Shown here one piece after another: positions 13,918-14,320 of a stretch of 14,320 nt of DNA (position 1 is its first letter; each line of letters starts with the position of its first letter). The DNA comes from BOG-908 sp964247675 (GTDB lineage: Bacteria > Pseudomonadota > Alphaproteobacteria > Acetobacterales > Acetobacteraceae). The notes under the pieces were generated by a model. That model saw only the letters and a program-made list of their open reading frames with translations. It made no database searches and was not told the DNA's origin. The position numbers were made by a program, and so were the translations under genes. The stretch spans positions 1 through 14,320 of the forward strand of contig CAXTVW010000088.1 in the NCBI GenBank assembly GCA_964247675.1, given 5' to 3'.

Positions 13918-13960
13918 AAAAGTTTTTTGCTTCTTTTTTTCAAAAAAGAAGGCCTTTCTT
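13918..13960 (+). repeat. Palindromic repeat copy R7 (subfamily A)
   Basis: AAAAGTTTTTTG, stem CTTCTTTTTT (13930-13939), loop TC, AAAAAAGAAG (13942-13951), then GGCCTTTCTT. The tail faces the stop codon at 13978, 17 bases away. An arm towards R6 (about 13893-13917, including GCAAATGCG) is shared with R2 and R3. It lies 65 bases from R6, between convergent genes. Confidence 0.88.
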
Positions 13961-13977
13961 TTTGCTACCTTTGTTTT

Positions 13978-14316
13978 TCAGGCCGCCTGCGGCGCCAGAA
14001 CGCTCGCCTCGGCTACAAGATGGTAGAAGCGCCCGTCGAACAGCTTCATCACTTCGACCGTAGCCGCATGCGATTCCGGCCGGATCGGCGAGGCCATGCA
14101 GCGCTCGATGGCCGCCATGTCGGCGAAATCCATCTCCAGGATCATCGCGATGGGACGGGCGTCCGGGTCGGCCGATTGCATGCGCTGCACGCGCACGGCG
14201 AGAACACCGGGGAACCTGCGCCATAGCGGCTCGAGCTCTTCGCGCACACGGCGGAAGAATTCGTCTTCCTGTCCGGGGTGTATCTTGCCTTCGTAAAGGG
14301 CGGTTCTGGTTAGCAT
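13978..14316 (-). CDS. Small dimeric alpha/beta-barrel-type protein (EthD/ABM-like)
   Basis: 112 residues. A beta-alpha-beta-beta-alpha-beta pattern can be read: strand TRTALYEGKI (3-12), helix GQEDEFFRRVREELEPLWRR (15-34), strand VLAVRVQRMQS (38-48), strand IAMILEMDF (56-64), helix ADMAAIERCMAS (65-76), helix HAATVEVMKLFDG (83-95), then strand RFYHLVAEA (96-104). This fits the ferredoxin-like dimeric barrel used by EthD and antibiotic-biosynthesis-monooxygenase relatives. There is no specific family motif and no function can be assigned. ATG 14314-14316 is only four bases from the window end, so its SD and any longer frame cannot be judged. Its stop is followed by repeat R7, and it converges with the flavin oxidoreductase gene. 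Confidence 0.72.
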   Translation of the reverse strand: MLTRTALYEGKIHPGQEDEFFRRVREELEPLWRRFPGVLAVRVQRMQSADPDARPIAMILEMDFADMAAIERCMASPIRPESHAATVEVMKLFDGRFYHLVAEASVLAPQAA

Positions 14317-14320
14317 TGAA

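Noticed and set aside
11441..13960. Repeats read as a CRISPR array
   Set aside because: Copies occur singly or as inverted pairs, orientations differ, they flank genes, and there are no regular direct-repeat/spacer units or cas genes.
1..14320. tRNA or rRNA genes
   Set aside because: Looked for cloverleaf arms and conserved TTCGA-type motifs near the island edges and saw no convincing gene.

Overview
The window looks like chromosomal DNA from a high-GC alphaproteobacterium. My best guess is a member of the Acetobacteraceae (Rhodospirillales). That guess rests on the strongly G/C-biased codon use, the gene families present, and a T/A-rich palindromic repeat of a kind I associate with that family. 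It is an inference; no rRNA or tRNA marker is present.

Layout: (1) 1-1717, a complete glutamine-dependent NAD+ synthase gene (nadE, minus strand) with a repeat directly behind its stop codon. (2) 1718-2179, a G-rich stretch with no gene, holding one strongly foldable element and a decayed repeat copy. (3) 2180-2896, a conserved-looking hypothetical protein on the minus strand. (4) about 2930-5930, a visibly AT-richer island with foreign codon use. It holds a Ymh/HEPN-type protein (minus), a membrane-anchored protein with a predicted beta-rich domain (minus), and a divergent second membrane-anchored beta-rich protein (plus) with its own terminator, promoter and Shine-Dalgarno (SD) sequence. 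(5) 6062-11419, a tight minus-strand operon of DUF4239 membrane protein, GH133-type glycogen debranching enzyme and GH63/MGH1-like glucosidase, with overlapping stop/start codons. (6) 11618-12367, a dienelactone-hydrolase-family protein (minus). (7) 12491-13806, an old yellow enzyme-family NADH:flavin oxidoreductase (plus) split by a one-base frameshift at a G run. (8) 13978-14316, a small dimeric alpha/beta-barrel-type protein (minus).

The strongest unexplained signal is a repeat family with seven clear copies and one decayed copy. Each clear copy has a 10-bp A/T-rich hairpin with a two-base loop. The copies form two subfamilies, and the stem differences between them are compensatory. Every non-island transcription unit in the window ends with one copy in the same orientation relative to the gene, while none of the three island genes has its own copy pointing at its stop. 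Two further copies point at start codons. Four copies form two inverted doublets with almost identical 65-66 bp spacing, and three copies share an additional arm, so the full unit may be a REPIN/BIME-like element.

The two glycoside hydrolases probably work together on alpha-glucan (glycogen-type) breakdown. The island genes are unrelated to their neighbours and look like an acquired, possibly defence-related cassette; their function is not established from the sequence.
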